A stretch of DNA of 64,000 nt, from NCBI RefSeq assembly GCF_026745355.1, contig NC_079210.1, positions 26,898,529 to 26,962,528 of the forward strand, written 5' to 3'. Below the pieces are notes generated by a model. That model was not told where the DNA came from and searched no databases. It saw only the letters and a program-made list of their open reading frames with translations. The position numbers and the translations under genes were made by a program. Positions 42,601-52,898 of this stretch are shown here, one piece after another (position 1 is the stretch's first letter; each line of letters starts with the position of its first letter). The DNA is from Beta vulgaris subsp. vulgaris. Its lineage: Eukaryota > Streptophyta > Magnoliopsida > Caryophyllales > Amaranthaceae.

Positions 42601-44482
42601 ACACCTTTATACAATACTTGTAGTTGCAGGAATATGTCAACAATCTACATCATGAATAAAATTTTAGTAACTTCAAAATACATTGACTTTTAATATGGTG
42701 TTTACGGGGAAAGATTAGGAAGATCCAAGGAATTGTTTAGTGGTAATATTTATGGGTGTAAAAGCCCGAATTTTCCCGATCAGCTTACACAGGATTAAGC
42801 ACAGCGAAAGAGACTCTGGTCGAGATAACCCGGACTATTACCATCACACTCACCGAACTACATCGGAGATGTGGAACTCAATTCCCGATTCTATTCAAAT
42901 TGATTCATTACAACAATGCTCTGATTCTCAGACTCTATTCTCATAAATTTCTATAGAAAATCCGGCAGAATTTCCTTTGAAAATTGAACAACGCTTAAGC
43001 GAGAAATAATTTAAACCTGTTTGCAATATCAATAAACAAAGTACTCCAAGCTCAACAACCTCAACGCTTTCGCGGAGTAATAACCAACAGAGAATCATGA
43101 GTACTAGCTAGCAGTTCTTAAATACAGAATTATGTCACATCTAATTTAATTACTAAATATTATAACGTCGAACGTCCTCACTTCGATAACAACTATAACA
43201 CTACTTCAGCTTGTATTTGCTTCAACTTGCAAAAGGTTAACTTACGGCTTCAGCCTGAAACATTTAGGGAAACTGCCACCTACCAAGTGACAGGCCACAA
43301 AAATGACAAAACAACATTTACACATCAGCAAAGCTGAGTACTAACCCGTAAATAAGTGTAACACATGCTTTGGTGGTTTTTAGTTGAGAACGACTCTCAC
43401 ACAATCAACATAAGTTCAACAATCATACCAATCATAGCATGCTTAGCAACAATATTCTTGTTGAACATACATATTACATTTCCAATTCCACATTTCATAA
43501 TACATTATCAATCACATGGTAACAAACACAAGAAGGTGACTCACTACAAGAAAATGCTAAAACAACGACTGCTTAACAGCGACGGTCAAAAAAACCGTCG
43601 TTCTTACTAAAACAGCGTCCGCGGTAGGCCGTCGGTAAACACCGACTGCTTGTAAAGGATGCAACGACTGTTAAACCGTCGTTGAAAAACAACGACAGTT
43701 TCAAGCCATCGCTAGGTAGATTAATGTGCCTCTGAAATTTTGTTTACCTAAGGCGACGGTCTGAAACGGTCGGTGATGGAAGGGAAAAAGGGGTTAACAT
43801 AAAGTGGCCCTTTTCAGTCGGGTTTATTTCAACGCAACTTCAAAGAGAGAAGTTGCCTCTTTCAGTCGGCGAATTGGAGAAGGCAAGAAGCCATTGACGC
43901 CGACCTCATTTTCACTCCGCCTCTTTGCCACCGGTGAACAGTACTGCTTCATTTTCTGTTCTTTTTTTTTTGTTACTCATGAAACCAAACCCTAAAAAGT
44001 GGGTTTTCCTTGTCGAATTAAAGTGATATTGCAGGCTGAAGCAGGCACAACTCCCTCCTTTTTCCTGTTCTTCACTGTGATCTATTCCAGGTATTATCTT
44101 TCATTGAGGCTTTAATTCCGATTTTGCTAACTTTTGCTCCGAAATTAGTTGAGAATTTTTTGTATTTTTTCAAATTTCTTGCGATGTTTGTTTATATTTG
44201 CGTTATACTTTTTGCGAGATGAATTCAGCAAGTACCTTTATTTGATAGTAAATACTTCGTTGTTTTCATAAATTATGGATTCTCTTCGTGCTAGGGTTCC
44301 GCGGTCGGGCCTGACCTGAAATGTGAAGCTCACAACTGCATTACGGTTAGTGTGTGTGTGAGAATGATTTTATTTTTGTCCAAGGTGTATTTCTTATTTG
44401 TGATGCAGAATGATTATCTGCAGTTTAGGCGTGAATGCTTATACGTCATATCTTTAATACTTGTTTGGTTTTGATGCTATAG

Positions 44483-44828
44483 ATTGAGCAAAGCCCATGT
44501 GCTGATTGGTGGGATGAAGGGAACAGTTTCTGAGGTTTATTTCCCTGATCTCTTTTCCTTTTTGCAATAATTTGCTTGATGCAATATATTACAAAAAGTT
44601 TATACCCTGCCGCCTTTTTGAGTATATTGCAGGTTTGCAAGAACATTGTGTTAGCTGGTGTTGGAAGTGTTAAATTGGTGGATGATAGTCCAGTGACAGA
44701 GGAAGCACTGAGTGCTAACTTCTTGATTCCTCCTGATGAGAAGCTCTATGCTGGACGTTCAATTGCAGAGGTTTGCTGTGACTCTTTGAAGGATTTTAAC
44801 CCAATGATTTACGTCTCTGTGGGAAACG
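44483..44828 (+). pseudogene. SAE1: Captured SUMO-activating enzyme subunit 1 (SAE1) fragment, two exons
   Basis: Exon a (44483-44534) reads LSKAHVLIGGMKGTVSE after an AG acceptor. Exon b (44633-44828) reads VCKNIVLAGVGSVKLVDDSP, then VTEEALSANFLIPPDEKLYA, then GRSIAEVCCDSLKDFNPMIY. The intron between them (44535-44632) begins GT and ends AG, and the junction keeps frame. This is the start of the adenylation (ThiF/E1) domain of SAE1, including the GMKGT nucleotide-binding turn. SAE1 pairs with SAE2 to activate SUMO. The N-terminal exon and everything after this exon are absent. The reading frame is intact across both exons. Confidence 0.85.
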
Positions 44829-45259
44829 GTCTGCAGCTTTGCAGAATACCCTATATATGTTCTCTATTGAAGTTTATTTTTCCTGACCATGTTCTTGTAT
44901 TAATTGTTTGTTAGCTATGGTATTGGTTTTAAATTTGAGGGAGACCACTTAGTATCCAAATATGCCAGGTTGGGATTAAATTACTCTTGTGGTAACATGA
45001 GTTTTTGGATTGTTGGCTATTGACTTACTGCTTGCTGAATATTTCATAATTTGATATCTCACAGCAGCAAGTCTGATGCTATGTTCACAATCAAGTTGAT
45101 ATATCCTTGAAAAAGAAATTATAAGGAAATAGTATGAAACAATTGCTAATTAAGTTTTTACACTTATATAATGTGAAATTTTTCGAAAAGTAAATGATAT
45201 ACATGATTTCCTTTGTTTGGTTTGGTAAGAGAACCTGATACACTACAACAAATAGCTTC

Positions 45260-45695
45260 AAGGAGGGCAATTAAAATTGCCCTCTTTGATACAAAATTTG
45301 CTTTCATAGGCTACAAGGGCAATTTTAAAATTGCCCTTCCGTTGCCCTTGTAGCCCCGTTGTATTAGGTTTCAAGGACAAAACTCATATTTTTGCCCTCT
45401 TTGATCCAATAAAAAAAGGGCAAAAAATTTTGCCCTCTTTGCTTCATCAACCAAGGCAAATAAAGTTGCCCTCTATGATCATCAAAAAGGGCAATACTTT
45501 TGCCCTCTTTGCTCAAAAACCAAGAAGACAAACACAATTGTCTTATTTGGTCTGCAACAAATGGGGCAAACATAAGATATTGCCCTCTTTGTACTTTATC
45601 AAGCGGGGCAAAAATAAGATATTGCCTTCTTTGTACTTTATCAAGCGGGACAAAAATAAAATATTGCCCTCTTTTTACTTTGTCAAGCCCTGCTA
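45260..45695. repeat. Subterminal array of TTGCCCTCTTTG, left end of CACTA 2
   Basis: The units fall in both orientations at first (GGGCAATT), then mainly direct. 45580-45690 has a run of about 42-bp units (CTTTGTACTTTATCAAGCGG). Open frames across it are repeat-derived. Confidence 0.9.
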
Positions 45696-45699
45696 GTCA

Positions 45700-47290
45700 T
45701 TATCTAAAAATCGTTATGCATCGAAGATCAATCTAATATAAGTTGAGAGATAAACCTTGTACATTCTACATAACACCATGGTAATACCAAGGGAAAAAAA
45801 ATTATGATACTGATTTACTAAAGTTTTAACAAAATCGTATCCACATAATGTTTACTTGAGATAGTGCAACAACATATACTAAAATAATTTATTCATCTAA
45901 ATTATAGTGTAGGAAGTTTAGGGTCAAATATATAGCTACCTCAACACATGTCAAGAAAAGGAAATAAAAAGATGAAAAGTGAACTCATCAAAAATGCTCA
46001 AGTGAACTAACATTTATACAATCACTTGATAACAATTCCACACTGGCTTCGAGCCAAAGTTGTCATGTGCTGATAAACTGCAGAACAAAGAGATATGTCG
46101 AAGGAGATTCCATCACAATAGTACCTCCATGGCACATGGCACCTATAACAAAGAAAAAGTAGGATACATTACCAAGGAATTCTCCACAGCATATAAACTC
46201 AAAGAATGAGATTGTGAATTTCAGAAAAAGGCAATCTTTCCATAGAAAACATAAAGCATCACATGATAGGTACTCTTAATGGCACTAAGATTCAGAAATA
46301 TGATTAATACCTTTAAGACAAAGATGAAACTCTTAAAGGAAAATCATAACACAAGCAACCGAAAAAAAAGAGAGAGAATCTTCAATATGTACTTCAACTT
46401 TCAAGCATTCGGCACTTTTCTCCTTTAGCATATCCAAACACTACAACATGTTCTGACTAGAACCCATAATTGACACTTCTATACTATAAGCAACAAATAA
46501 AATCAGGTTCTGTGAAGCAACTCAGATGCATCAAGCAGCCAATCTGCCAGCATCAAACAACCTAACTTCTCATTTCATCACCCAATCAAACACGGACAGG
46601 GACATCTGCTTCCAATTAACCCCAACCACCACTCTCATCATCTCCAGTTGATTATCATACGACGCTAAAAACTCTAGTACATTCGTTTTGACTAGAACCC
46701 CTAATTGTACACTGTCAGAAACATTACTTCCTCCAAACATGTGAGGCAATTTTTCTTCATGAATTCCACCAATAAACTCACACTCACCCCAAAATCCTCA
46801 TAGAGTTACAAATACAAATAAATGATATCCCAAAATCCTAATGTTGAAGACAATAAAACTCTAGACATCAAGAAAACATGCCTTTTACACAATGCAGCTA
46901 AGAGGCTTAAAACTATGTTTCACTGGATTTTGTGCTTTGGCGGATCACACATATCGGTTAGAAATTCAGTTAGCAAGCATTTTACCAGGCAACCTGTTCA
47001 GTCAGTTGCTTAAGTTAAGCTGACCAATAAGCCTATAATCACTAAATCATGGCCTTAGATAACTATTGAGTTTAATCAGTACTTGTGATCTTGTGACCTG
47101 TGGATCTCATCTTTTAAGGTGCATATATATGTGTTAGCTCTTTCTTGTACATGACCTTATCACACAGATAGTAAATTTAAATTCTAAGACCATCTTTAAT
47201 CATATTGCACTACAGAATGAAATGCCACTATTATATTTCTCCAACGTGATTGCATCATAATCCCAAATTCATTATTCATCCTAGAATATT
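45700..47290. other. Interior of CACTA 2, left part
   Basis: AT-rich, without a convincing ORF. Some stretches look like intron or UTR DNA, but I recognise no protein. Confidence 0.5.
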
Positions 47291-48109
47291 CCCACACAAG
47301 TAGAATAAATGCTACTTGCTGCGATTAAAAAGTGCCTTATTGCTGCGGTTTTGGGCGCGCAGCAATTAAGAGGGCAGCAATAGGTATTAATTATATTGCT
47401 GCGGTTTTTAGCATAAAACCGCAGCAATATTATCATTTTTTATCATAAAAAATCCAGTATATTGTTGCGGTTTCTGGTCAAAACCGCAGCAATATGACCT
47501 GGTATAGAATTTTTTTATTTTTTATTTTTTTTGCATTTTACAATTAAATTTAAAAGAATAAAACCAACAACAAACCCATCCACTATCAATCTCTCATTCA
47601 AGGAGACTATTGCTGCATTAAAATACAATAACAACACAAAATGCAACTAAACGAAACTGCTATATATTCAATAAAAATAATATTTACAAATCCTAATTAC
47701 AATAATATATAAAAAAATCAAAACAAAGCTGATAAAAAAAAATTCAAAAAATCGAAAAAAATAATACAGATACAGAGACCCTATTGACAATAATATATAA
47801 AAAAATCAAAACAAAGCTGATAATAAAAAGAACATCATTTCTGATTTCGAACCAACAACAAACTGACGGCATTCTCCCAACAACCACCACCAGCAACCAC
47901 CACGCAAATCGAAAAATTCAATCCAAAATCATCATTTACATCTAAAATTGAAACTTAGATCTGAAAATAAAATAAAGAATGTAGAATACGAAACGCCATC
48001 ATTTACATCTAAAATTGAAATTCAGATCTGAAAATAAAATAAAGAACATCACTGTAGATTTCGAGTGAACTCGCCGACTGAAAATAAAATTGAAATTCAG
48101 ATCACTGTA

Positions 48110-48300
48110 GATTTCGAGTGAAAACGCCGACTTGCGAACAGATGCGGCGACGAGGGAGTGAGCGACGAAGGCTGATAGGCTTTGTGGCAACGAGGAGAAT
48201 GAGCGACGAAGGAGAGTCGAGCGACTTGCGAGCAGATGCGGCGACGAGGAGAGTGAGCGACGAAGGAGGCTTTGTGGCGACGGTGAGGGAGGAGGGAGGG
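48110..48300. repeat. Tandem repeat of GAGTGAGCGACGAAGG
   Basis: Units such as GCAGATGCGGCGACGAGG and GAGTGAGCGACGAAGG recur three to four times inside CACTA 4, giving an arbitrary open frame. Confidence 0.8.
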
Positions 48301-48335
48301 TGAGAAAAAACGAAGGCTGAGAGGAAACGAACGAC

Positions 48336-48392
48336 TGAGAGAGAGAGAGGAGAGAGAGGAGAGAGAGGAGAGAGAGGAGAGAGAGGAGAGGC
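48336..48392. repeat. GA-rich microsatellite
   Basis: Five or more copies of GAGAGAGAGGA. Confidence 0.9.
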
Positions 48393-48763
48393 GCCTCTCT
48401 TGACAGAATGAAAGAAAAACCCTAAGTTGTCTTTTATATTTTCAACAGGCGCTCCTTTTTTTTTTTGTTAGTTCAGCATATATTGCTGCGGTTGCCACGT
48501 AGGACCGAGCAATATATTAAAAAAATATTTTTTTAATATATTGCTGCGGTCCTATGTGGAAACCGCAACAATATTTGTTGTTTAGGGCCCCACATTATTT
48601 TTAAAAAGTGTCCGTTAGACAATATTGCTGCGGTTTTGGGCGGGAACCGCAACAATATTGTTAATTTCTATTTTTTCTTTTCTTTTTGCGTGTTATATTG
48701 CTGCGTATAGGTAGAACCGCAGCAATATCACCGCAGCAAATAGCATTTATTCTACTAGTGCCA

Positions 48764-50335
48764 TTGGCAAAAAAAGACTCTTGATCGGATGACATCATAT
48801 CAGGCCTATATGGAAGATAGTGGAATCTTGCAGCACCAAACAAAGAATTACAAGCCATTAGCAAACAAAACCTAATGTTTAACTAACATAAAATCACCTC
48901 AAATGTTGGATTGGACCTAAGTCTAGTTCACTGACCCATAACTTTGCTTCGTATTTGTTATAGAAATTATCAAAGTTTCTAGGTTAACAAGATATTTAGT
49001 ATAGGTTAAATATTTTGACTTACATATCACAGAATAAGTAAAACATAATGCTACTATATAAATGTTATTGAAAACACATGACAGAGCCTTTCACTGATTG
49101 TAGTGCTTTACTATTTGAGCCTGATGCTACTCATATTGTCCTGTACTAGCAAGTTATGATACAGAAACTTGATTGTAGTTATGATGTTACTGCTAATTCA
49201 TGCACCAGTTAATTTGATAAACATCATTTAGTATTGCAAATCACAGTCGGATGCTTACACGCATTCCTGCTTAGCTTCCAAAGATAGTAGGTAGATTTAA
49301 AGTAGAGGCAAAGGGTAAATGCAACAAGTAAAAGATGCATAGGAGTTGTATATTTTCTTAATGTCGATAATTATTCACTGATTTCAATAAGATATATTGA
49401 GTTAATAACAGAAATCAATAGAAAATAACCAAGTTTTGTTACAAAAGAGATAACTTGCACGAAAGAAAGTCTGCACACTAGTTCTCAACACTCCACAATT
49501 GAAGATTCACTATAATGTCATGAAAATGCCTTTCGAAATCGTCCCTTCTCATCCTGTCTCCACCAATTTATTTTATTTATACAGAGGGGTTAGACTTAGA
49601 ATCAACCATATAGCTAAATGCACCTTACAAGTAACAAATCAATGCATAAGATGAAATTAATACATAGTCAAGCTGAACAACAATAGTATAGAAAAACTAA
49701 AAAGCAAACGATCATTTCAGTACCACAATCAGCTCAGAATTTTCAGTAGTTAATCTCAAGTGCATTACAATCATAAAAATAACTCACAAAATCAAAGGAC
49801 AAAATCTGATGAACAAAATGAAATTAAACTAACTCACAAAATATAATCGATTCATAAAAATCATTATCCAATCACTGGACCTAAATTCGTCTGGTTTTGT
49901 GGGGAAAGTTAATAAATCACTTACGAAAACTAATATTGCTGAAACAATCATCCATACGCATAATTTAAAAAGCGAAATTGAATGATTTACCTGAAGATGA
50001 GATCGAATTGGGAAATTGCGAAGAAAAATCTGCGAGAAACGTCCAAACGTCCAAAATTGCGAAGAAAAATCTGCGAAAAACCCTAAAACTTGTAGTGAAG
50101 ATGAACGGTTCCCTTTCAATGTTCGATTGAAGATTACGATTGAAGATTTCGGCCAAAATCACTGGAGATTGAAGATTAATTCGGACAAATTTTGTAGATA
50201 TTCATACTTTGTTGTTTGCGGGAAGTTTACGAATAGAACGTTTTTAACAAATTTTGTAGAACGCTCTATTCATACTGAACTTCGTTCTTTTAATACTTTT
50301 TGTGTTTTTTTTTCCTTGACTATAATTGACTATAA
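48764..50335. other. Interior of CACTA 2, right part
   Basis: AT-rich. AAAATTGCGAAGAAAAATCT is repeated nearly exactly at about 50015 and 50053. No gene is supported. Confidence 0.5.
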
Positions 50336-50685
50336 GAAGGCAAAGTTATATAATTGTTGTTTCAGGTTATCAAAGAGGGCAAAACTTATAATTGTTGTTT
50401 TAGGTTAATATTAAAGAGGGCAAAACTTTAAATTGTTGTTTTAGGTTAACATCAAAGAGGGCAAAATTGGAAAACCGTCTTCTTAGTTGGTATCAAACAG
50501 GGGAAAATTTAAAATTGTTTTCTTAAGAGATATCAAAGAGGGCAAATCAATGTAATTGTCTTCCTAGTTAATATCAAAAAGGGGGAAATATTTTTGTCTT
50601 CGTTGATACTATTAAATAAGGCAATCAACTGGTTGCCCTATTTGATTCAAATAAATTGCCCTCTTTGATTGCATTTCTTGTAGTG

Positions 50686-51487
50686 ATATGGTGATATGGT
50701 TAATAGTGACCATACTGAGAAGCTATTTTACTTGGACTCCCCTCAAGTCATTAGATGTATCCAACATAGATAGTTTATACTCTGCTGTGCTTACTTATGA
50801 TTTTCGAGGATCATAGTGTATTTGGATGATATTTCATCATAATTGGAGAGTTTAGTGTATTAAGACTTTTAGTCTTCACGTCTTTATGCTTAAGTTAATG
50901 TGCTTTTGACTCTGGCTGTGGCTTGGTTTGTTGGGGGTTAGTCAGCTAGTCTTACACTTTGTCAAGGTTATTCACTCTTGTTCATTAATATCAAGTCTTT
51001 CACATTGACTGATGAAGTGCATCAACAGATGTTTTTGCTTGTATTGAAAATGTTAATGTGTCCTTGGTATATTGTTACAGAAAGTAAGAAAATGGAAAAG
51101 GGTAGAAATTCCTTTTCAATTGAGTTAGAGAAAGTAAGCTGATTTTAATCTTTATATCATATCTATGTTAAGATTTCCCCTTTTCTCTAATTTTATATCT
51201 CTCTTATCTTCTTTCAGATTTCTGTTGGTTTTGGAGTTTATGTAGTAACTGTTGGCTATTTCTGCCTTTGGGTTTGTCCACACTCACTTCTAATAAAGTG
51301 GGGGCTCCAATACCATGCCAAGCTAAGTACAAATAATAGTCAATTTCTAGCAATATCCATCAACTCAAATGTTTTGAAAAAAAAAAAAAAACAAGAAAAA
51401 CAAGCTTAGACTTTGCTTGGGTAATAATTAGTTTAAGACTTATAAACATTTTTCAAATTTGAGAAGACGCAGCATACCAACTTAGAG
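50686..51487. other. Interior of CACTA 1 after the nested element
   Basis: This continues the sequence broken at 45240. It looks like intronic DNA of the captured gene or filler; no ORF is supported. Confidence 0.4.
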
Positions 51488-51566
51488 TAACTCAAAGCAA
51501 AGATCAACAAGTAGTTTCAATTTTGTTGATCAATTAAAACTACTTGTTGATCTTTGCTTTGAGTTA
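51488..51566. repeat. Perfect 30-bp inverted repeat with 19-base loop
   Basis: The left arm 51488-51517 (contains CAAAGCAAAGATCAACAAG) and right arm 51537-51566 are exact reverse complements. The loop holds TTGATCAA. RNA from either strand would fold into a strong hairpin. Confidence 0.95.
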
Positions 51567-51710
51567 GTGCAGGTGGTGAGGTTGGGTTGCAGGGGGTCAG
51601 TGCAGGTGGGAGTGCAGTGGTGGGGGTGCAGGGGGTGGGCAGGGAGAGGCGGGGGTGCAGGGGGTCGGTGAAGGGGGGAGAGCAGGGGTGGGAGTAGTGG
51701 GGGTGAACTT
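51567..51710. repeat. G-rich minisatellite (GGTGCAGGGGGT)
   Basis: Units like GGGGGTGCAGGGGGTC(A/G)GTG recur about six times. The strand bias (G on plus) is extreme for this AT-rich window. The minus-strand Pro-rich open frame is repeat-derived. Confidence 0.85.
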
Positions 51711-51978
51711 CACGGCTGGTAACTGGACTTGTGCATTTCACTTTCACCAACCAAATATATTTGCAGCACTACAAATACAAGTAGTTTGTGGGTTATAAAT
51801 TTAGCTTTTGTTTTTGTTCTGGACTAAGATTAAAACTCCCATTTTTGTTCTGGGAATTTATTCCAATGTTACTTGTTTTCTTCATTTATTGCTTGTAGTT
51901 TGTGGGTTATATTTATGTTGTTTAATTCTGCAAAAAGAATGTGAGAGATTTCATCTGTACTTTAATTATGAGCTGTCC

Positions 51979-52041
51979 ATTTTTTCTCAGCTTGAGGCAC
52001 ATGTGGAAAAGGTCACTACACAGATGGAAGAGGTGGAGGCA
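51979..52041 (+). other. Exon-like coiled-coil segment in CACTA 1
   Basis: After a pyrimidine-rich TTTTTTCTCAG acceptor, the frame reads LEAHVEKVTTQMEEVEARNS. I do not recognise the parent gene; it may be another captured exon. Confidence 0.3.
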
Positions 52042-52265
52042 AGGAACTCGACTACTACTTTATTTCTCGACACCGGGATCTATTTTGCGTACATACATTT
52101 AATCTAGGTAGTTTGTTTAACTATAGACATTTAGTGTCTATATTTTATCGGCATCTAGCTTATTAGTTTCTAGATTTGCCGATATATATTTTTGTAGAAC
52201 CCGACTTCTACTGTATTTCCCGACATCGGGATCTCTTTTGTGTACACAAGTTTAATCTATTTCAT
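52040..52265. repeat. Two ~155-bp direct repeats near the CACTA 1 right subterminal region
   Basis: CGACTACTACTTTATTTCTC with CACCGGGATCT(A/C)TTTTG at 52048-52090 recurs as CGACTTCTACTGTATTTCCC with CATCGGGATCTCTTTTG at 52203-52243. Both are followed by GTACA and a TTTAATCTA word. Confidence 0.75.
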
Positions 52266-52449
52266 ATAATTATATAAGTATTTACGCAAATTATAATATA
52301 TATCAAAATTGCATATTTTTGTAATTGAAAAATTGTCAATGTGATGCGATGCGAGCTGAGGTTCAATGTATTATTTCGGTGCTGTCGTGTATTAGGTACA
52401 GGTTTAATTATAATATATAATATTATAATACTATTTAACGTAATAAAAA

Positions 52450-52850
52450 ATAAGAACGACCGCTAAACTTCACACAACGACGGCTAAACGATCGTACAAA
52501 GAAACTATTGTTGATGGCTACACATCAAGCAACGTCGGCTTCAACAATGAGCGACTGCTTGTAGCCGTCGCTGAATCACCATTTAACGATGGCTCAAAAC
52601 CGTCGTTGTCTCCACGTCGGCTTGAAACCGTCGGTGTTGGAAAGGAAACGTCGGCTATTTGAGGCAGTCGGTAAAACGGTCCCGAACGGTCGTTGATGTA
52701 TCACCGACGGCCTAACCGTCGTTATTTTCTTAAACACCGACTATATCTGCAACGTCCGGTTAATACCGACGGTTGGCCGTCGTTGGTACTTTTACCTACG
52801 GCTTTTTACACCTTAGCGACGGCTTAAAGCAGTCGTTATTATCGTTTATT
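52450..52850. repeat. Right subterminal array of CACTA 1
   Basis: Inverted and direct copies of AACGACGG / CCGTCGTT words, matching those at 43555-43790. Confidence 0.9.
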
Positions 52851-52898
52851 CTTGTAGTGACTCTCAACACTAACATGTTTCTATATTCTCATTTCCAA

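Larger units (their letters stand above)
38174..42608. mobile_element. MULE-like DNA element B with captured Nudix exon
   Basis: Terminal inverted repeats are AGAGGTGTCAA at the left and TTGACACCTTT at the right (one mismatch). The flanks carry a 10-bp direct repeat ATACAATACT (38164-38173 and 42609-42618). A 10-bp TSD fits the Mutator-like superfamily (9-11 bp). Both ends are arrays of TGGGTCGG-like words (38180-38760 and 42120-42600). The interior 38880-39175 matches element A in inverse orientation. No transposase ORF, so non-autonomous. It contains a fragment of a Nudix hydrolase gene at 40868-40943. Confidence 0.85.
47295..48760. mobile_element. CACTA transposon 4, nested in CACTA 2, same family as CACTA 3
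   Basis: The left end is CACAAGTAGAATAAATG (fourth base changed from CACTAG) and the right end is the reverse complement of CACTAGTAGAATAAATG. The TSD is CCA (47292-47294 and 48761-48763). Subterminal ATATTGCTGCGGTTTT arrays match CACTA 3 closely at both ends (47320-47500 and 48475-48740). The middle differs and has tandem GCGACGAGG(A/G)AGTGAGCGAC units and a GAGAGAGAGGA run. About 1.5 kb, no coding capacity. Confidence 0.93.
45241..50685. mobile_element. CACTA transposon 2, non-autonomous, nested in CACTA 1
   Basis: The ends are CACTACAACAAATAG at 45241 and GCATTTCTTGTAGTG ending at 50685. The TSD is ATA (45238-45240 and 50686-50688). Subterminal regions contain a repeated TTGCCCTCTTTGAT motif and its complement: about 12 copies at 45260-45690 and about 8 at 50340-50670. 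The interior has no credible coding gene. It lies inside CACTA 1, just after the SAE1 fragment. Confidence 0.95.
43542..52859. mobile_element. CACTA transposon 1, non-autonomous, carrying SAE1 exons and nested CACTAs
   Basis: The ends are CACTACAAGAAAAT at 43542 and TTATTCTTGTAGTG ending at 52859. The TSD is ACT (43539-43541 and 52860-52862). The empty site GGTGACTCTCAAC is preserved in the duplicated LTR segment at 59675-59687, which proves the boundaries. Subterminal regions (43555-43790 and 52450-52850) carry many inverted copies of AACGACGG/CCGTCG words. No transposase gene is visible. Without the nested CACTA 2 the element is about 3.9 kb. Confidence 0.96.

Noticed and set aside
43555..43790. 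Regularly repeated CCGTCG words resembling a CRISPR array
   Set aside because: The copies are short, inverted and irregularly spaced, and lie at CACTA ends in plant DNA.
45331..45736. Open frames with repeated LPSLYFIKRGKNKI-type units
   Set aside because: They follow the subterminal repeat of CACTA 2 and have no independent support.
48118..48303. Arg/Asp-rich open frame
   Set aside because: It is a short tandem repeat inside CACTA 4.
51517..51750. Minus-strand Pro-rich open frame
   Set aside because: It runs through the G-rich minisatellite and one hairpin arm, with no domain.
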